Below, piece after piece: positions 16,628-24,945 of a stretch of DNA of 64,000 nt (within the stretch, counting starts at the first letter, position 1; every line of letters begins with the position of its first letter). Location of the stretch: positions 1 to 64,000 of the forward strand of contig JAJFTJ010000021.1 of the NCBI GenBank assembly GCA_021373015.1. The letters are read 5' to 3'. The stretch is from Nitrospiraceae bacterium (GTDB lineage Bacteria > Nitrospirota > Thermodesulfovibrionia > Thermodesulfovibrionales > UBA1546). Made by a program: the position numbers and the translations under genes. The notes beneath the pieces are model-generated. The model worked only from the letters and a program-made list of their open reading frames with translations. It made no database searches and was not told the DNA's origin.

Positions 16628-16962
16628 TTAGTCGATACTCCTGCTTCATCAGAGATAATATGAGTAAGTTTATTATCAATAAAGAGCAAGCGTGTCTTTC
16701 CGAGCAAACCTCTTCTATATGTCCATTCTTCCCTGGATTTACCGTCATCAGCAGGCTTCAAAATATTTATCATTGTTGGCGCGCCCCATGCATATCTTAC
16801 CTGCTGAATAGTCATGCCAGGTTTAATCACGCCATGTTTGATACTTTCCTGGATATCAGGCGGAAATGTTTTTATTTCATCCGGAGAATATCTTATTGCC
16901 TCAATACAGCCTAAAGAAAAAACCAGCAACGACACACAAAAAACTAAATTAATTTTTTTCAT
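16624..16962 (-). CDS. BamE/OmlA-like small lipoprotein
   Basis: The start is set at ATG 16960-16962, preceded by GAGGAGGA. The longer ORF from 16995 adds residues before the signal peptide and overlaps recX. The sequence MKKINLVFCVSLLVFSLGC is a lipoprotein signal with the acceptor Cys in LGC. The mature part has IKPGMTIQQVRYAWGAPT and REEWTY, the helix-turn-beta pattern of the SmpA/OmlA (BamE) fold. Members sit on the inner face of the outer membrane in the BAM complex, but single-domain relatives have other uses, so only the fold is claimed. Confidence 0.72.
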   Translation of the reverse strand: MKKINLVFCVSLLVFSLGCIEAIRYSPDEIKTFPPDIQESIKHGVIKPGMTIQQVRYAWGAPTMINILKPADDGKSREEWTYRRGLLGKTRLLFIDNKLTHIISDEAGVSTN

Positions 16963-16963
16963 C

Positions 16964-17461
16964 TTATTCCTCCTCTGTTTTGTATTTGTATTCATTCAAA
17001 ACTTTCTTAATTGTATCAAAAGAATAACCTTTTCTTGCAAGAAACCGCCATATTTTCTTTTTTATTTCTTCATCGGAATAATTTCTCATAGTTCGTGTTT
17101 TTCTGTCTACAAGTTTTTTTGCGCGTTTGAGTTCATCAGGGTCATTATCAGAGGTCACATCTTTTATTATCTCTGCACCCAGCCCTCTGCTCTTTAAAAA
17201 CAGCCTTATTCCCTGCCTGCCAAGCAGCTTTATATCTTCTGCAGTCCTCTTCAATGAAAATGCGAGAATTTTGTCGTTAATAAAACCTTTTTCTTTTAAA
17301 TGTGTTATGGCAGACTGGATAATTTCCTCTGGGAAATCTTTTTCTCTGAATCTGTCTTCAAGCTCTTTCTCGCTCCTGCCGCGGTAGCTGAGAAGCCTGT
17401 AGGCATAACGAACAGCATCTGTCTTTGAATACGTCTTGTCTCTACTCTTTGAACCTTTCAA
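16964..17461 (-). CDS. recX: Regulatory protein RecX
   Basis: The 165-residue protein shows the three-helix repeats of RecX: AYRLLSYRGRSEKELEDRF, IIQSAITHLKEKGFINDKILA, GRQGIRLFLKSRG and the last repeat ending in ARKGYSFDTIKKVLNEY. RecX binds along the RecA filament and limits its activity. It overlaps the end of pilT by 20 bp, and recA lies just beyond pilT, so the classical recA-recX pairing is interrupted by one pilus gene. Length is normal. Confidence 0.9.
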   Translation of the reverse strand: MKGSKSRDKTYSKTDAVRYAYRLLSYRGRSEKELEDRFREKDFPEEIIQSAITHLKEKGFINDKILAFSLKRTAEDIKLLGRQGIRLFLKSRGLGAEIIKDVTSDNDPDELKRAKKLVDRKTRTMRNYSDEEIKKKIWRFLARKGYSFDTIKKVLNEYKYKTEEE

Positions 17462-18584
17462 TTTTCATCTGGTCTTTCGGGGTTTGTGGTATCTCATATG
17501 TAAGATCGCTCGTCGACTGAATACCTTTTACCTTCAAAGCAAAATCATCAGGATTTGTTGCGCCTCTAAGCGCCTCATCATAAGTTATATGTCCTGTTTT
17601 GTATAGGGTAAGAAGCGATTGATCAAAGGTCTGCATGTGATAATGAACAGCTCCTTGTGCAATTACATCAGTTATCATCTTTGTTTTATCAGGATCAACA
17701 ATGCATTCCTTTATAGTAAGAGTTGCCACAAGCACTTCGACTGCAGGAACCCTTCCCCGACCGTCCGCCCTTGGCATAAGCCTCATTGATATTATTCCCT
17801 TTAAAATAGAGGCCAACTGCAATCTAACCTGTTTGTGCTGGTAAGGAGGAAATACTGAGATGATTCTATTTATAGTCTCTGATGCATCTGTTGTATGCAG
17901 CGTACTAAGGACAAGATGTCCTGTCTCAGCAGCTGTGAGAGCTATTTGTATTGTTTCGAAATCGCGCATTTCACCCACAAGAACCACATCTGGGTCCTGC
18001 CTAAGAGCTGCCCTTAAGGCCTTACTGAATGATTCTGTGTCAGCGCCTACTTCTCTCTGATTTATTATACTTCGTTTGTCTCTGTGCAAAAACTCAATAG
18101 GATCTTCAATAGTAATGATATTTGACGTTCTGTTATTGTTTATATAATCGATCATTGATGCAAGGGTTGTTGATTTACCGCTGCCAGTTGTACCTGTAAC
18201 TAATACAAGTCCCCTTGGCTCAAGCGCGATCTTTTTAAGAACTTCAGGAAGGTTCATTGCTTCAATTGTAGGAATTTTAACAGGGATTGCTCTGAAAACA
18301 AGGCCTACAGCGCCTCTCTGGACAAAAACATTGCATCTGAATCTGCCTAATCCAGGCACGCTATAGGCTAGATCCAGATCATTTTTCTTTTTAAAAACCT
18401 CTCTCTGCCCAGGACTCATAACAGCAAATGCAATTTTCATCGCATCTTCCTGAGTCACTTTTTGTTCTCCGGTCAGAGGAACAAGTTCACCATTGATCCT
18501 TAATATCGGACTGGAACCTACTTTTACATGTAAGTCAGAAGCTCCCTTCTCAAGCGCATATTTAAGTAATTCATTTATATCCAT
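17442..18584 (-). CDS. pilT: Type IV pilus retraction ATPase PilT
   Basis: The 380-residue protein starts with MDINELLKYALEKGASDLHV and has Walker A GTTGSGKSTT, the Asp box ITIEDPIEFLH, Walker B RQDPDVVLVGEMRD and the His box GHLVLSTLHT. AIRAY/PilT-type signatures such as RGRVPAVEVL and a region near GAVHYHMQTFDQSL follow. It powers pilus retraction (twitching) at the inner membrane. The extension ATPase PilB is encoded separately at 38078-39781. The C-terminal tail after residue 345 is somewhat longer than in model PilT. Confidence 0.95.
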   Translation of the reverse strand: MDINELLKYALEKGASDLHVKVGSSPILRINGELVPLTGEQKVTQEDAMKIAFAVMSPGQREVFKKKNDLDLAYSVPGLGRFRCNVFVQRGAVGLVFRAIPVKIPTIEAMNLPEVLKKIALEPRGLVLVTGTTGSGKSTTLASMIDYINNNRTSNIITIEDPIEFLHRDKRSIINQREVGADTESFSKALRAALRQDPDVVLVGEMRDFETIQIALTAAETGHLVLSTLHTTDASETINRIISVFPPYQHKQVRLQLASILKGIISMRLMPRADGRGRVPAVEVLVATLTIKECIVDPDKTKMITDVIAQGAVHYHMQTFDQSLLTLYKTGHITYDEALRGATNPDDFALKVKGIQSTSDLTYEIPQTPKDQMKIERFKE

Positions 18585-18594
18585 ATTTGCTCCT

Positions 18595-19620
18595 TTACTT
18601 ACGGGTCATTGATTCAACTACAGCATCTTCTATCTTCTTCGTGATTTCATCGGCAATCTCAGGATTATTTTTCAGATATTCTTTTGCATTATCTCTGCCC
18701 TGACCTATCCTGTTGCCGTTATAGCTGTACCATGCGCCTGCTTTTTCTATTATGCCCTTTTCAGATCCAATATCAACAAGTTCGCCAGTTCTTGAAATCC
18801 CCTCGTTGAAATATATATCGAATTCAGCCTGCCTGAATGGAGGCGCCAGTTTGTTCTTTACAACCTTTACCCTGACCCTTCCGCCGATTGATACTTGATT
18901 ATCCTTAAGATTATCTATTCTTCTTATATCAAGCCTCATTGATGAATAGAATTTCAGAGCATTGCCTCCGGTAGTAGTTTCAGGGCTTCCGAACATTACG
19001 CCAATCTTCATTCGAATCTGGTTTATGAATACAACAGTTGTAAGGGATTTTGAGATAGCAGCAGTCAGTTTTCTTAAGGCCTGGCTCATGAGCCTTGCCT
19101 GAAGTCCTGGGAGGGAATCTCCCATCTCGCCTTCAATCTCTGCCTTTGGAACAAGAGCAGCAACAGAGTCAATCACAACTATATCAACAGCGCCGCTTCT
19201 TACAAGCGCTTCGGTAACTTCAAGCGCTTGCTCGCCTGTGTCAGGCTGGGAGATAAGAAGATCTTCCACTTTAACGCCTAATTTTGCCGCATAGATTGTA
19301 TCAAGCGCATGCTCTGCATCGATAAAAGCGGCTGTTCCGCCATTTTTTTGTGCTTGCGCTATTGCATTTAAAGCAAGAGTGGTCTTTCCTGATGACTCAG
19401 GACCGAATATCTCAACAACTCTTCCTCTGGGATACCCTCCTATTCCTGTTGCAATATCAAGCGCAACAGAACCAGTTGGAATTGTCTGGATTCCTTCTGC
19501 AGCCTCACCAGCGCCAAGACGCATTATAGCGCCCTTCCCGAAAGATTTTTCTATCTGTGATATTGCCATCTCAAGCGCTTTATCTTTTTCCTTGTCCTTG
19601 TTAACAGCTTCCTTGCTCAT
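18595..19620 (-). CDS. recA: Recombinase RecA
   Basis: At 341 residues this is full length, with Walker [32 protein letters not shown], loop L1/L2 region [28 protein letters not shown] and the C-terminal acidic part. It carries out homologous pairing and induces the SOS response through LexA cleavage. AGGAGG lies before the ATG. The gene follows thpR by 15 bp in the minus-strand run, so it may be transcribed from an upstream promoter as well as its own; no LexA box was identified. Confidence 0.98.
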   Translation of the reverse strand: MSKEAVNKDKEKDKALEMAISQIEKSFGKGAIMRLGAGEAAEGIQTIPTGSVALDIATGIGGYPRGRVVEIFGPESSGKTTLALNAIAQAQKNGGTAAFIDAEHALDTIYAAKLGVKVEDLLISQPDTGEQALEVTEALVRSGAVDIVVIDSVAALVPKAEIEGEMGDSLPGLQARLMSQALRKLTAAISKSLTTVVFINQIRMKIGVMFGSPETTTGGNALKFYSSMRLDIRRIDNLKDNQVSIGGRVRVKVVKNKLAPPFRQAEFDIYFNEGISRTGELVDIGSEKGIIEKAGAWYSYNGNRIGQGRDNAKEYLKNNPEIADEITKKIEDAVVESMTRK

Positions 19621-19635
19621 TATTCCTCCTAGTAT

Positions 19636-20199
19636 CTAATTGCCAAAAAATATCTGGCTTAATTTGGAATGTTCTGCTCCTGCTTGTTTTAGTTCGCTCT
19701 TCATTAACGAAATATTTTTCACCTCTATCTTACCAAAATCCACTTCTTTTAGTGTAGTAAGTTCTTTAATAAGACTTCCTATATTTTTGAAAGATTTTAC
19801 TCTTCCTATTGTGAGGTGCGGCTTAAACTCTCTGCCATCTTTTTTAAATCCCAATTCACTCATCCCATCTTCTATATCTTGTTGGAGGTTAACAACATTT
19901 CCAGAATCTTTCAGCCCAAGCCATATTACCCTCGGCTGTTTTGTATTCGGGAATATACCTGCGCCTTGGATATATAAATGAAATTTATCATGAAGCCTTC
20001 CAATTGCAAGAAGTTTGTTGTTTATGTCTTGTATCATCCGTTCAGGAACATTGCCAAGAAATTTTAATGTAACATGAAGATTTTTCTCAGAAACCCACTT
20101 AACATCTGTTTTTATCTCTTTTAATTTTTGAATATAAATGCTAATGTTTTCCTTTATACTATCAGGAAGCTCTATTGCGATAAAACATCTTAAGTCCAA
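19636..20199 (-). CDS. thpR: RNA 2',3'-cyclic phosphodiesterase
   Basis: The 187-residue protein carries the two HxTx motifs of the 2H phosphoesterase superfamily, HVTL (in NLHVTLKFLGNVP, about residues 42-54) and HLTI (in FKPHLTIGRV, about 128-137). It begins with DLRCFIAIELPD, typical of ThpR/LigT. The enzyme opens 2',3'-cyclic phosphates on RNA and can ligate tRNA half-molecules in vitro. It overlaps the upstream cinA-like gene by 10 bp. This cinA-thpR-recA order is common in bacteria. Confidence 0.93.
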   Translation of the reverse strand: MDLRCFIAIELPDSIKENISIYIQKLKEIKTDVKWVSEKNLHVTLKFLGNVPERMIQDINNKLLAIGRLHDKFHLYIQGAGIFPNTKQPRVIWLGLKDSGNVVNLQQDIEDGMSELGFKKDGREFKPHLTIGRVKSFKNIGSLIKELTTLKEVDFGKIEVKNISLMKSELKQAGAEHSKLSQIFFGN

Positions 20200-20678
20200 A
20201 GTGAAACAGCCTCGCGTAAAAATTCCAATGCAGAGATTGATGAAAAATGTTTTATCTCATTTCTCGAGCCGTTAAACATCACACACTTTGATTCAGTGCG
20301 TTTTTCAAAAGAGACAGAAATGTAAACAAGCCCTGCTTCTTTGCCTTCAAGAACAGCTGGACCTAAATTTCCTGTAATAGCAAGTCCGCAATCAGTTTTT
20401 GTTGTTCTTCTGACAGAATCAGCCATTGCCTCAGCCGTTTCTTTGCTTATAACCCCGTATTTTTCTATTAGTGTTTTTTTAATTCCCAGCAATTTTATCT
20501 TTGAATCAACAGAGTAGCAGACTATTGAAGAATCAAAAAAATCTGATGCGCCGGGAAGATATGTTATTAAATGGCTGATGTATCCAGAAGTGCAAGATTC
20601 GGCAATAGAAAGTTTTATCTTCTTTTCTTTAAAGATTTTATGAATCTTCTTAATTACATCTAAGTCAGAATTTTCCAT
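20190..20678 (-). CDS. CinA C-terminal domain protein (nicotinamide-nucleotide amidohydrolase family)
   Basis: The 162-residue protein corresponds to the C-terminal amidase domain of CinA/PncC alone: LSIAESCTSGYISHLIT, FFDSSIVCYSVDSKIKLLGI and VISKETAEAMADSVRR are all in place. The usual GIAGPxGG loop is altered to ITGNLGPAVLEGKEAGLVYI, so activity on nicotinamide mononucleotide is less certain. It lies between pgpA (19-bp overlap) and thpR (10-bp overlap). The N-terminal molybdopterin-like domain of full CinA is absent. Confidence 0.85.
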   Translation of the reverse strand: MENSDLDVIKKIHKIFKEKKIKLSIAESCTSGYISHLITYLPGASDFFDSSIVCYSVDSKIKLLGIKKTLIEKYGVISKETAEAMADSVRRTTKTDCGLAITGNLGPAVLEGKEAGLVYISVSFEKRTESKCVMFNGSRNEIKHFSSISALEFLREAVSLWT

Positions 20679-21112
20679 ATCTGCAAAACTATATTAGTAT
20701 AAGCTGCTGCCATGATATCGTCGGCCATTATGCCTAACCCGCCTCTAAGTTTAAGCTCAATCTGTCGTATAGGGAATGGTTTGATTATATCAAAAAACCT
20801 GAACAACAAAAAAGCAGAGATGATATACTTCCAGTTCAAAGGAAGAAAAATAAGCGAACATACGTATCCTGCCAATTCATCAATGACAATACACTGAGGA
20901 TCTTTTTCATTGAATGATTTTTCTGCATGTCCAGAGGCAAAAATACCGATGATTATTAAAAAAACAGCCAGAAAAATATGAAGCTGCAGAACCGGGCTGA
21001 TAAAAACCATCAGGATCAGTCCTGCAGCAGTGCCGAATGTTCCTGGAACATAAGGAATATATCCTATAAAGAATCCTGTGGCTGCAGCCTTTGAAAGCGC
21101 TGACAAATTCAT
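20660..21112 (-). CDS. pgpA: Phosphatidylglycerophosphatase A
   Basis: The 150-residue membrane protein has [16 protein letters not shown] near the N-terminus, the conserved acidic block [10 protein letters not shown] (about 74-83) and the terminal [13 protein letters not shown]...[13 protein letters not shown] motif, which together define PgpA. Three or four hydrophobic helices are present. It removes the phosphate from phosphatidylglycerol phosphate to make phosphatidylglycerol. The start overlaps the end of the trpB2 gene by 4 bp. Confidence 0.92.
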   Translation of the reverse strand: MNLSALSKAAATGFFIGYIPYVPGTFGTAAGLILMVFISPVLQLHIFLAVFLIIIGIFASGHAEKSFNEKDPQCIVIDELAGYVCSLIFLPLNWKYIISAFLLFRFFDIIKPFPIRQIELKLRGGLGIMADDIMAAAYTNIVLQIWKILT

Positions 21113-22464
21113 TTAATAACCGGCAGCTTTGCCAGAGACTCTTTTATCTTTTCATCAGGATAAACATTATCGACAAGCTTTCCTGACAGATAATCAGCAT
21201 ACGCGGCAAGATCAAGATAGCCGTTACCGCTGAGGTTAAAGAATATGGTTTTTTGTTTCCCTTCTTCTTTGCATTTCATCGCTTCGTCAATCGCAGCAGC
21301 AATTGCATGTGAACTCTCAGGAGCTGGTATTATTCCTTCTGATCTGGCAAATTTAAGCGCTGATTCAAATACTTTTGTTTGTCCATATGCCTTTGCCTCT
21401 ATCAACTCATCGTGGACAAGCTGACATAAAAGCGGAGCAGCAGCATGATATCTTAGACCGCCCGCATGAATTCCAGGAGGCACAAAATCATGTCCAAGTG
21501 TATGCATCATTAAAAGCGGTGTAAGTCCTGCTGTATCTCCGAAATCATATCTGAATTCTCCCTTTGTGAGTGTAGGACAGGATGTTGGTTCAACAGCAAT
21601 AATCCTGATGTTTCTCCCTTTTATCTTGTCATGCACAAATGGAAAAGCAGCTCCTCCAACATTGCTTCCTCCTCCGCAGCAGCCGATAATCACATCAGGA
21701 TAATCATCGGCAATCTCGAACTGCTTCTTGGCCTCCAGTCCAATAATTGTCTGGTGAAGCAGAACATGATTCAAGACAGAACCAAGAGCGTAATTTGTAT
21801 CTTTGCGGTTAGCTGCGTCTTCAACTGCTTCTGATATTGCGATGCCAAGGCTTCCGGGACAGTCAGGATCAATCTCCAGAATTTTCCTCCCTGAATTTGT
21901 GACTTTTGAGGGACTTGGGTGCACATTCGCTCCCCATGTCTCCATAGCAATTCTTCTGTAGGGTTTTTGATCATAGCTGACCCTGACCATATATACTGTC
22001 ACTTCAAGACCAAACAAACACCCTGAAAGAGCCATAGCAGCGCCCCATTGTCCTGCGCCTGTTTCTGTAGCTATTCTTTTGATGCCAGCTTTTTTATTGT
22101 AATAAGCCTGTGGGATTGATGTATTTGGCTTGTGACTGCCAGCAGGACTAACTCCCTCATTTTTGTAATAAATCTTTGCAGGAGTTCCAAGAGCTTTCTC
22201 TAAATTATATGCCCTGTATAAAGGCGACGGCCTCCACAAACTGTATATATCCAAAACCTCTTCAGGTATGTCTATCCATTTTTGAGTTGAAACTTCCTGT
22301 TCTATCAACGCCATCGGAAATATTGAAGACAGATCATCAGGACCAATCGGCTTATGAGTTGCCGGATGCAAAGGTGGTTTCGGCAGATTCGGCATATCAG
22401 CCATAATGTTGTACCATTGTTTCGGGATCTCCCTGTCAGGCAGAACTATCTTTGTTTCACGCAT
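21109..22464 (-). CDS. trpB: TrpB2-type tryptophan synthase beta-like enzyme
   Basis: The 451-residue pyridoxal-phosphate enzyme shows the features of the TrpB2 subfamily: a long N-terminal extension with RPSPLYRA, the PLP lysine in [16 protein letters not shown], the glycine-rich [10 protein letters not shown] phosphate loop and ISGNGYLDL-like [11 protein letters not shown] near the end. TrpB2 enzymes make tryptophan from indole and serine without a TrpA partner, and no trpA or other trp gene is nearby. An inverted repeat lies just upstream at 22510-22531. Confidence 0.9.
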   Translation of the reverse strand: MRETKIVLPDREIPKQWYNIMADMPNLPKPPLHPATHKPIGPDDLSSIFPMALIEQEVSTQKWIDIPEEVLDIYSLWRPSPLYRAYNLEKALGTPAKIYYKNEGVSPAGSHKPNTSIPQAYYNKKAGIKRIATETGAGQWGAAMALSGCLFGLEVTVYMVRVSYDQKPYRRIAMETWGANVHPSPSKVTNSGRKILEIDPDCPGSLGIAISEAVEDAANRKDTNYALGSVLNHVLLHQTIIGLEAKKQFEIADDYPDVIIGCCGGGSNVGGAAFPFVHDKIKGRNIRIIAVEPTSCPTLTKGEFRYDFGDTAGLTPLLMMHTLGHDFVPPGIHAGGLRYHAAAPLLCQLVHDELIEAKAYGQTKVFESALKFARSEGIIPAPESSHAIAAAIDEAMKCKEEGKQKTIFFNLSGNGYLDLAAYADYLSGKLVDNVYPDEKIKESLAKLPVIK

Positions 22465-22509
22465 TTACTCCTCCCAATTTATTATCTGAAGTTATAAGTT
22501 AAGACCTAG

Positions 22510-22531
22510 AGTTTGGGTTAGATCCTAAACT
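22510..22531. repeat. Short inverted repeat between osmC and trpB2
   Basis: AGTTTGGG (22510-22517) and CCTAAACT (22524-22531) form a near-perfect 8-bp inverted repeat around 6 bases, 46 bp before the trpB2 start. A minus-strand TATAAT is at 22543-22548, immediately upstream of it. The position, just downstream of a -10 box, suits an operator, but no T run follows, so it is not a terminator. Confidence 0.35.
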
Positions 22532-22549
22532 TTGAAGTTAATATTATAC

Positions 22550-22969
22550 TCATTCTTCAATTATCTTCCAGCTCCATGTTATCTTTGCAGAGCCTTCGAG
22601 TGCAGCCTTAACAGAACAGTATTTAGTCATAGAAAGCTCAATGGCTTTTTTTACAGCCTCATGAGAAAGATTTCTGCCTTTTAATACAAACTCAACATCA
22701 ATTTCAGTAAACTTTTTCGGATAATTCTCTGCCTTATCACCTTTAATATTTATATGGAAAGAACTTACATCCTGTTTTTTCTTTTTGAGCACTGAAATAA
22801 CATCCATTCCAGAACATCCTCCAAGCCCCATCAAAAGAATCTCCATCGGCGTGGAGCCTGTATTGCTTCCTCCAAATTCAGGATCAGTATCCATTACTAC
22901 TGCATGTCCTGAATTCGCAGAAGCAACAAACCGGAGACCATCAATATATGTAACCTTTGCCTCAGTCAT
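22550..22969 (-). CDS. OsmC/Ohr-family protein
   Basis: The ATG 22967-22969 is preferred over an in-frame GTG at 22978, since GAGGTG then sits at ribosome-site distance. The 139-residue protein has the OsmC fold with both reactive cysteines: GGCSGMDVISVLKKK (about 50-64) and MTKYCSVKAAL (about 114-124). The insertion and motif pattern fit the YhfA-like OsmC branch more than Ohr. Such proteins use the two thiols in peroxide or sulfur chemistry. It is monocistronic or precedes trpB2 on the same strand. Confidence 0.88.
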   Translation of the reverse strand: MTEAKVTYIDGLRFVASANSGHAVVMDTDPEFGGSNTGSTPMEILLMGLGGCSGMDVISVLKKKKQDVSSFHINIKGDKAENYPKKFTEIDVEFVLKGRNLSHEAVKKAIELSMTKYCSVKAALEGSAKITWSWKIIEE

Positions 22970-23099
22970 ATTACGCACCTCACATATTTTGGCTAATTTA
23001 ATAAGTGTGACTGCACTTTGTCAAGAAGACTATACACTACAAATGTTATTTGAAATAGCTATTCTTTTTTAAATAAAATTCAGATACATTTCACTGAAT

Positions 23100-23129
23100 T
23101 TGACAACAACTTATTACATAAGTTACGAT
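23100..23129 (+). promoter_or_regulatory. Promoter of the tRNA-fMet gene
   Basis: TTGACA at 23100-23105 and TACGAT at 23124-23129 are separated by 18 bp. The tRNA begins 11 bp after the -10 box. It is a sigma70-type promoter placed exactly as expected. Confidence 0.7.
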
Positions 23130-23139
23130 ACACATCTAT

Positions 23140-23216
<77 letters not shown>

Positions 23217-23224
23217 AAACAGCT

Positions 23225-23264
23225 AAGAGGCTGTTATATAAAAATATAACAGCCTCTTTTATTA
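23225..23264 (+). terminator. Terminator after tRNA-fMet
   Basis: A perfect 15-bp stem (23225-23239 with 23244-23258) with a 4-base AAAA loop ends in CTCTTTT. It follows the tRNA by 8 bp. Confidence 0.8.
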
Positions 23265-23289
23265 ATAAACATCAGATTTAAAATTAGTA

Positions 23290-23319
23290 TTGACTGCGCC
23301 TATTAAAATCCAGCATAAT
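23290..23319 (+). promoter_or_regulatory. Candidate promoter of the pqqD-led island operon
   Basis: TTGACT (23290-23295) and CATAAT (23314-23319) are 18 bp apart, 50 bp before the start at 23370. AAGGAAAG before that ATG serves as the ribosome site. Confidence 0.5.
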
Positions 23320-23369
23320 TTCACACTTGGACTGAAAAAAATATTTTAATTATTAAGGAAAGATTTTTT

Positions 23370-23810
23370 ATGTTTGAAATACCTCAACAAGTTATACACG
23401 AAGCGATTGCCGGTGAAACTATGGTTGTAAGACTCGATACTGGGAACTACTATAGCTTCAATAGTACCGGGGGTTTGATCTGGGCGCTTATTGAGCAAGG
23501 CGCATCTCTCGATCAAATAGTCAGCGAATATTCAAAAACTTTCAACCTCAAAGAAGAAATAGCTAAGGAACAAATTCATCTTTTCATCGAAGAAATTATA
23601 AAAGAAGGATTACTTTTTCCTGCTGACAAATCACTAAATACAATTCATAAAGACAAGTTCAAAAGCGTTCCATACCTTGATACTTCATTTGAACCTCCGG
23701 TTTTAAACAAATATTCTGACATGCAGGAGTTGCTTATACTCGATCCCATACACGATGTGAGCGAAGCTGGTTGGCCAAATCCCAGATCAAACAACACAGA
23801 TAATGGATAA
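23370..23810 (+). CDS. PqqD-like peptide-binding protein with conserved-looking C-terminal tail
   Basis: Residues 1-95 match the PqqD winged-helix fold (VRLDTGNYYSFNSTGGLIWALIEQG, then a helix and EGLLFP), which in RiPP pathways grips leader peptides. Unusually it continues for about 50 residues: a linker, then KYSDMQELLILDPIHDVSEA followed by GWPNP. I recall similar DPIHDV tails on other PqqD-like proteins, but this is not verified. The tail resembles a leader or substrate segment. The gene overlaps the following kinase gene by 8 bp. Similar PqqD, HprK-like kinase and nucleotidyltransferase sets (the HPr-rel-A systems) are known as uncharacterised cassettes. Confidence 0.75.
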   Translation: MFEIPQQVIHEAIAGETMVVRLDTGNYYSFNSTGGLIWALIEQGASLDQIVSEYSKTFNLKEEIAKEQIHLFIEEIIKEGLLFPADKSLNTIHKDKFKSVPYLDTSFEPPVLNKYSDMQELLILDPIHDVSEAGWPNPRSNNTDNG

Positions 23811-24945
23811 GAGAGTTGTCAGTCAGGAACCACTAATACCAATAGACACAAATAATAAGAATGAACTTCTAGATATATATTTTAATTCAGCCGTAAAATT
23901 ATTCAACAGCATACAGAAAGATAATGACAAAAATTCAAGAGAACATTTCACCCTTTGCGGCAGCTCAATAGAATTAGTCTTTGCTAATGAACAACTCATG
24001 CCTTACATAATGCCTGCATTAAAACATCTTTCTAGTCTGAGCACAAAAAATACTTCGCTTAAAATATTCATATGGGACGATTTTACAACAAATACAGTTA
24101 TGTCTCAGCCTCCATGGTTTGGATATGCAGTGCATAAAAAAACCGGCGATATAGAAGGCGTCTATACGAATCGCGGAGATATTAAGGGTTTTAACGGTAG
24201 CGAGATTAAAACCGCCTACAACTGGTCCGCAAACGCCATAAGCATGTATAACCCTAAGAATAGAGTTGCTCTTTACTGGACCAGAGATATAAGAATGTTG
24301 CCTGCTTATGAGACAAGCGCTCCCTTAAGGACAATACTTAATTGGTGGGCTGAAGAGCACAATTGTCATTTTGCTCATGGCGCTGCTGTCGGTACTTCTC
24401 ATGGAGGAGTGCTTCTTGCAGGGAAAGGAGGTTCGGGCAAATCAACGGCAGCATTGGCATCTCTTAATTCAGGACTGCTTTATGTAAGTGATGACTATTG
24501 TCTTGTCACTGCAGATCCCTTTCCTGCTGCACATAGTGTGTTCAGTTCCGCAAAAGTCGATCCCAATAATATCTTCAGAGTAGCACACATAGCAAACATG
24601 AGAAGCAATATCAAAAATATTGAAGATGAAAAGGCTGTATTTTTTCTTTATCCTCAATTTGCCGAACAAATAACCACAGGATTTCCTCTCCGCGCGATAC
24701 TGCTGCCAAGCATTACCGGTAAACATGACTCGGAATTATTACCGGCTTCGAAAAAAGATTGTCTCAAAGCTCTCACATTAAGCACCATGTGTCAGTTCCC
24801 TGGAGCGGGTAAAAAAGTAGTGAATATAATGCTTCGGCTTGTTGAAACCCTTCCTTGTTACTGGCTGCATTTTGGAACAGATTTAACACAAGTTCCTAAT
24901 CTTATATATAACCTTCTTGAAAAAACAAAAAACATACAGCAATGA
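23803..24945 (+). CDS. HprK-like P-loop kinase
   Basis: In this 380-residue protein a divergent N-terminal part (1-180) precedes a kinase core with Walker A GKGGSGKST (207-215), preceded by HFAHGAAVG, and the acidic pair SDDYCLV (229-235), as in HPr kinase/phosphorylase. It has no HPr-binding N-domain of the classical type, and no HPr gene is present. HprK-like kinases next to PqqD-type proteins occur in lasso-peptide phosphorylation loci and in HPr-rel-A cassettes. The substrate here is unknown. It is translationally coupled to both neighbours (8-bp overlap before, 4-bp overlap after). Confidence 0.78.
   Translation: MDKRVVSQEPLIPIDTNNKNELLDIYFNSAVKLFNSIQKDNDKNSREHFTLCGSSIELVFANEQLMPYIMPALKHLSSLSTKNTSLKIFIWDDFTTNTVMSQPPWFGYAVHKKTGDIEGVYTNRGDIKGFNGSEIKTAYNWSANAISMYNPKNRVALYWTRDIRMLPAYETSAPLRTILNWWAEEHNCHFAHGAAVGTSHGGVLLAGKGGSGKSTAALASLNSGLLYVSDDYCLVTADPFPAAHSVFSSAKVDPNNIFRVAHIANMRSNIKNIEDEKAVFFLYPQFAEQITTGFPLRAILLPSITGKHDSELLPASKKDCLKALTLSTMCQFPGAGKKVVNIMLRLVETLPCYWLHFGTDLTQVPNLIYNLLEKTKNIQQ

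Noticed and set aside
22510-22531. The inverted repeat before trpB2 as a trp attenuator.
   Set aside because: There is no leader peptide with Trp codons and no T run, so only an operator-like role remains possible.
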